64,000 bases of DNA, taken from Muraenolepis orangiensis (Eukaryota; Chordata; Actinopteri; Gadiformes; Muraenolepididae). The translations under genes were made by a program, and so were the position numbers. The DNA lies in NCBI GenBank assembly GCA_027704905.1, contig JANIIK010000500.1:62001-126000 (forward strand), read 5' to 3'. Positions 60,963 through 64,000 of this stretch are shown here, piece after piece (the first letter of the stretch is position 1; every line of letters starts with the position of its first letter). A model generated the notes under the pieces. The model was not told where the DNA came from and searched no databases. It was given only the letters and a program-made list of their open reading frames with translations.

Positions 60963-62199
60963 ACATAATAATAATACAAATTATAATAACATCTGCTTTT
61001 GTATACCATTATTTATTTGTATTTTTGTAGGAAAAATTTACAACAAAAGGGTAATATTTGACAGCCTTCTTACACATACACACAATTTTATTTGGGGCAT
61101 TGTGCTGGGCCTTAAATGGTGTGCACGTTTAATATAACGTGGCACGTGGCTTGTAAAAGAAGGCGGTGCTACCTGTAGGCTCCTCCCCTGCTGTCCACTC
61201 CACCACAATCATTCTAATTGAGTGTCAGCTGTAATTAAGAGGACGCAGGTATGAAACCACATTTCATTCAGGTTCCCCTGATACAGAACCGGCGGCTCAT
61301 CAGGCCCCGACTAATTAGGAGAGCAAGGCAGTAGACAGGCCGTGGTCTTTTGGTTTCAGAAAGATCCAGTCTGCTGCCGTGTTAACGCTCAGCGCTCCAT
61401 CCCCTTGGAAACGCTACCATGACAACGAAAGGTGCTCTACGGCCACGAGACACGTAATCCCCAGCTTCAACTCGCGATGGCTAGGGTTAGTGCTCAGGCG
61501 TGGGCTGAGATCTTGCTGGTGACTGTCACGGACAGGCTTGAGTTGGTGTCCACGCTCACGCCATCCAGAAAATCACTCAACTACAGAAAAACAAACAAGA
61601 CCATGTGGCTGAGATATGAAGGTAAAAACATGCCACATATTCCATGTACACCTCCGATGGGAAGAAGGATTTGTAGATTTTTTAAGAACTTGAGATTTCA
61701 TGAGATTTCGATGTATTCAGACACCTTTGTTATTAAACACTTTAAATGATGATTAAGCGCCACCTTTATAGTCACAATGACAATTTGTTTCTGGTTATAC
61801 CAGAGGAGGCCACAACAAACTGGATGACTTTCTACGGAGTCACTGTGAACCAAGTGCACTGTAAGTAAACGGGACAGGTTGTCATTACGACAAACCAGTT
61901 TAAAAAAGGCTTGACTCAGGGAAAGTAAAGACAAACAGATGTAAAGCGGATGTTTTCAGTCGGGGCACCTGTTGAAGGCCCAGCCTGACAGCATGTGACC
62001 TCTTTCAGCGAGACCGACTTTTCATTCAGTGGCAGGAAACTGTTCGTCAAATTCAATGAAGGCCTTTGCTTCAGACAAACTACCTAAACTTTAGTTTATT
62101 TATGATTTTTTTGGAAAGGACACTGTGGACACCGTCTGGATCGTCTGAACGCCCAAGAGACCATTGTCACAGCAGGATGATCAACAGGTGTCGCCCAAA
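60963..62199. other. Apparently unique sequence, no gene
   Basis: No transposon ends or coding motifs. 61180-61340 is less AT-rich, with TAATTGAG, CTGTAATTAAG and ACTAATTAGG motifs that resemble homeodomain sites. The 105-codon frame at 61432-61749 has no recognisable motif. Confidence 0.5.
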
Positions 62200-64000
62200 A
62201 CATTCATTACGGGTGAGACAGATAGGACACCCACACAGGACACACACAGTAGACATAGGACACATGAGACAGATAGGACACCCACACGGGACACACACAG
62301 TAGACATAGGACACATGAGACAGATAGGACACCCACACGGGACACACACACAGTAGACATATAGGACACATGAGACAGATAGGACACCCACACGGGACAC
62401 ACACACAGTAGACATATAGGACACATGAGACAGATAGGACACCCACACGGGACACACAGTAGACATATAGGACACATGAGACAGATAGGACACCCACACG
62501 GGACACACACAGTAGACATATAGGACACATGAGACAGATAGGACACACACGGGACACACAGTAGACATATAGGACACATGAGACAGATAGGACACCCACA
62601 CGGGACACACACACAGTAGACATATAGGACACATGAGACAGATAGGACACCCACACGGGACACACACAGTAGACATATAGGACACATGAGACAGATAGGA
62701 CACCCACACGGGACACACAGTAGACATATAGGACACATGAGACAGATAGGACACCCACACGGGACACACAGTAGACATATAGGACACATGAGACAGATAG
62801 GACACCCACACACAGTAGACATATAGGACACATGAGACAGATAGGACACCCACACGGGACACACAGTAGACATAGGACACATGAGACAGATAGGACACTC
62901 ACACAGGACACACACAGTAGACATATAGGACACCCACACGGGACACACACACAGTAGACATATAGGACACATGAGACAGATAGGACACCCACACGGGACA
63001 CACAGTAGACATATAGGACACATGAGACAGATAGGACACCCACACGGGACACACAGTAGACATATAGGACACATGAGACAGATAGGACACCCACACGGGA
63101 CACACACAGTAGACATATAGGACACATGAGACAGATAGGACACCCACACGGGACACACAGTAGACATATAGGACACATGAGACAGATAGGACACACACAC
63201 GGGACACACACAGTAGACATATAGGACACATGAGACAGATAGGACACCCACACGGGACACACACACAGTAGACATATAGGACACATGAGACAGATAGGAC
63301 ACCCACACGGGACACACACACAGTAGACATATAGGACACATGAGACAGATAGGACACCCACACGGGACACACACAGTAGACATATAGGACACATGAGACA
63401 GATAGGACACCCACACGGGACACACAGTAGACATATAGGACACATGAGACAGATAGGACACACACAGTAGACATATAGGACACATGAGACAGATAGGACA
63501 CCCACACGGGACACACACAGTAGACATATAGGACACATGAGACAGATAGGACACCCACACGGGACACACACACAGTAGACATATAGGACACATGAGACAG
63601 ATAGGACACCCACACGGGACACACAGTAGACATATAGGACACATGAGACAGCTAGGACACCCACACGGGACACACACAGTAGACATATAGGACACATGAG
63701 ACAGATAGGACACCCACACGGGACACACAGTAGACATATAGGACACATGAGACAGATAGGACACATACAGTAGACATATAGGACACATGAGACAGATAGG
63801 ACACCCACACGGGACACACACAGTAGACATATAGGACACATGAGACAGATAGGACACCCACACGGGACACACACACAGTAGACAGATAGGACACCCACAC
63901 GGGACACACACAGTAGACATATAGGACACATGAGACAGATAGGACACCCACACGGGACACACACACAGTAGACATATAGGACACATGAGACAGATAGGAC
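62200..64000. repeat. ~53-bp minisatellite array, runs off the window
   Basis: About 34 copies of ATGAGACAGATAGGACACCC + ACACGGGACACACACAGTAG + ACATATAGGACAC. Length varies through (AC)n between GGGAC and AGTAG. The first copies have GACATAGG in place of GACATATAGG. Some units are truncated (for example near 62810, 62930, 63465 and 63885). Open frames through it are artefacts. Confidence 0.95.

Noticed and set aside
62167..63986. Long Cys/Ser/Val-rich minus-strand frames (up to 601 codons)
   Set aside because: They arise from a 53-bp minisatellite read in several frames; every frame repeats the same peptide, and there is no start context or domain.
62200..64000. CRISPR-like array
   Set aside because: Units are contiguous tandem repeats without unique spacers, in an animal genome.

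Overview
The window reads as genomic DNA of a ray-finned (teleost-like) fish. The basis is its mixture of Rex1/L2-type LINEs, BEL/Pao and Ty3/Gypsy LTR retrotransposons, hAT, EnSpm/CACTA and PIF/Harbinger-like DNA transposons, and simple-sequence arrays, with only traces of host genes. No rRNA, tRNA, CRISPR or prokaryotic operon is visible. Family names come from motif recognition by eye, not from a search.

Layout. 1-3564: LINE pieces and a rearranged Gypsy fragment with integrase upstream of reverse transcriptase (RT). 3565-13584: a chromovirus fragment split by a hAT transposon (3972-13273, exact 8-bp target-site duplication). That hAT is itself split by a complete BEL/Pao element (4084-11447, exact 5-bp duplication), a fold-back repeat and a 387-bp hAT MITE (exact 8-bp duplication). 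13585-16876: a second, reversed Pao element (A). 16877-23205: LINE pieces, a captured BET-bromodomain NET fragment, a deleted L2 and a LINE carrying a 2A-like motif. 23389-30160: a third Pao element (B, reversed) opened by a Harbinger-like element, which carries a nearly intact L2.

30594-44760: a purine-only minisatellite is split by three minus-strand LINE insertions. The largest LINE is opened by a 4.7-kb EnSpm/CACTA element with two divergent genes, tandem CRE sites, a fold-back minisatellite, a C-rich array and an AT array. 44983-48081: a reversed Mag-like Gypsy element. 48156-49661: one convincing and one tentative exon of a host gene (HELZ-like helicase) on the minus strand. 49711-60962: a CsRn1-like Gypsy element beside them, opened by a nearly full-length Rex1-like LINE and by a gag-less chromodomain-bearing chromovirus. 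60963-62199 is apparently unique sequence. From 62200 a ~53-bp minisatellite runs off the window.

The genes here do not form a pathway. The value of the window is its layered insertion record. In several nests, removing the inner element and one target duplication restores the outer reading frame, so the order of events can be read. The best candidates for something new are the EnSpm composite with its bidirectional promoter, the minisatellite that repeatedly received LINEs, and the captured NET fragment.
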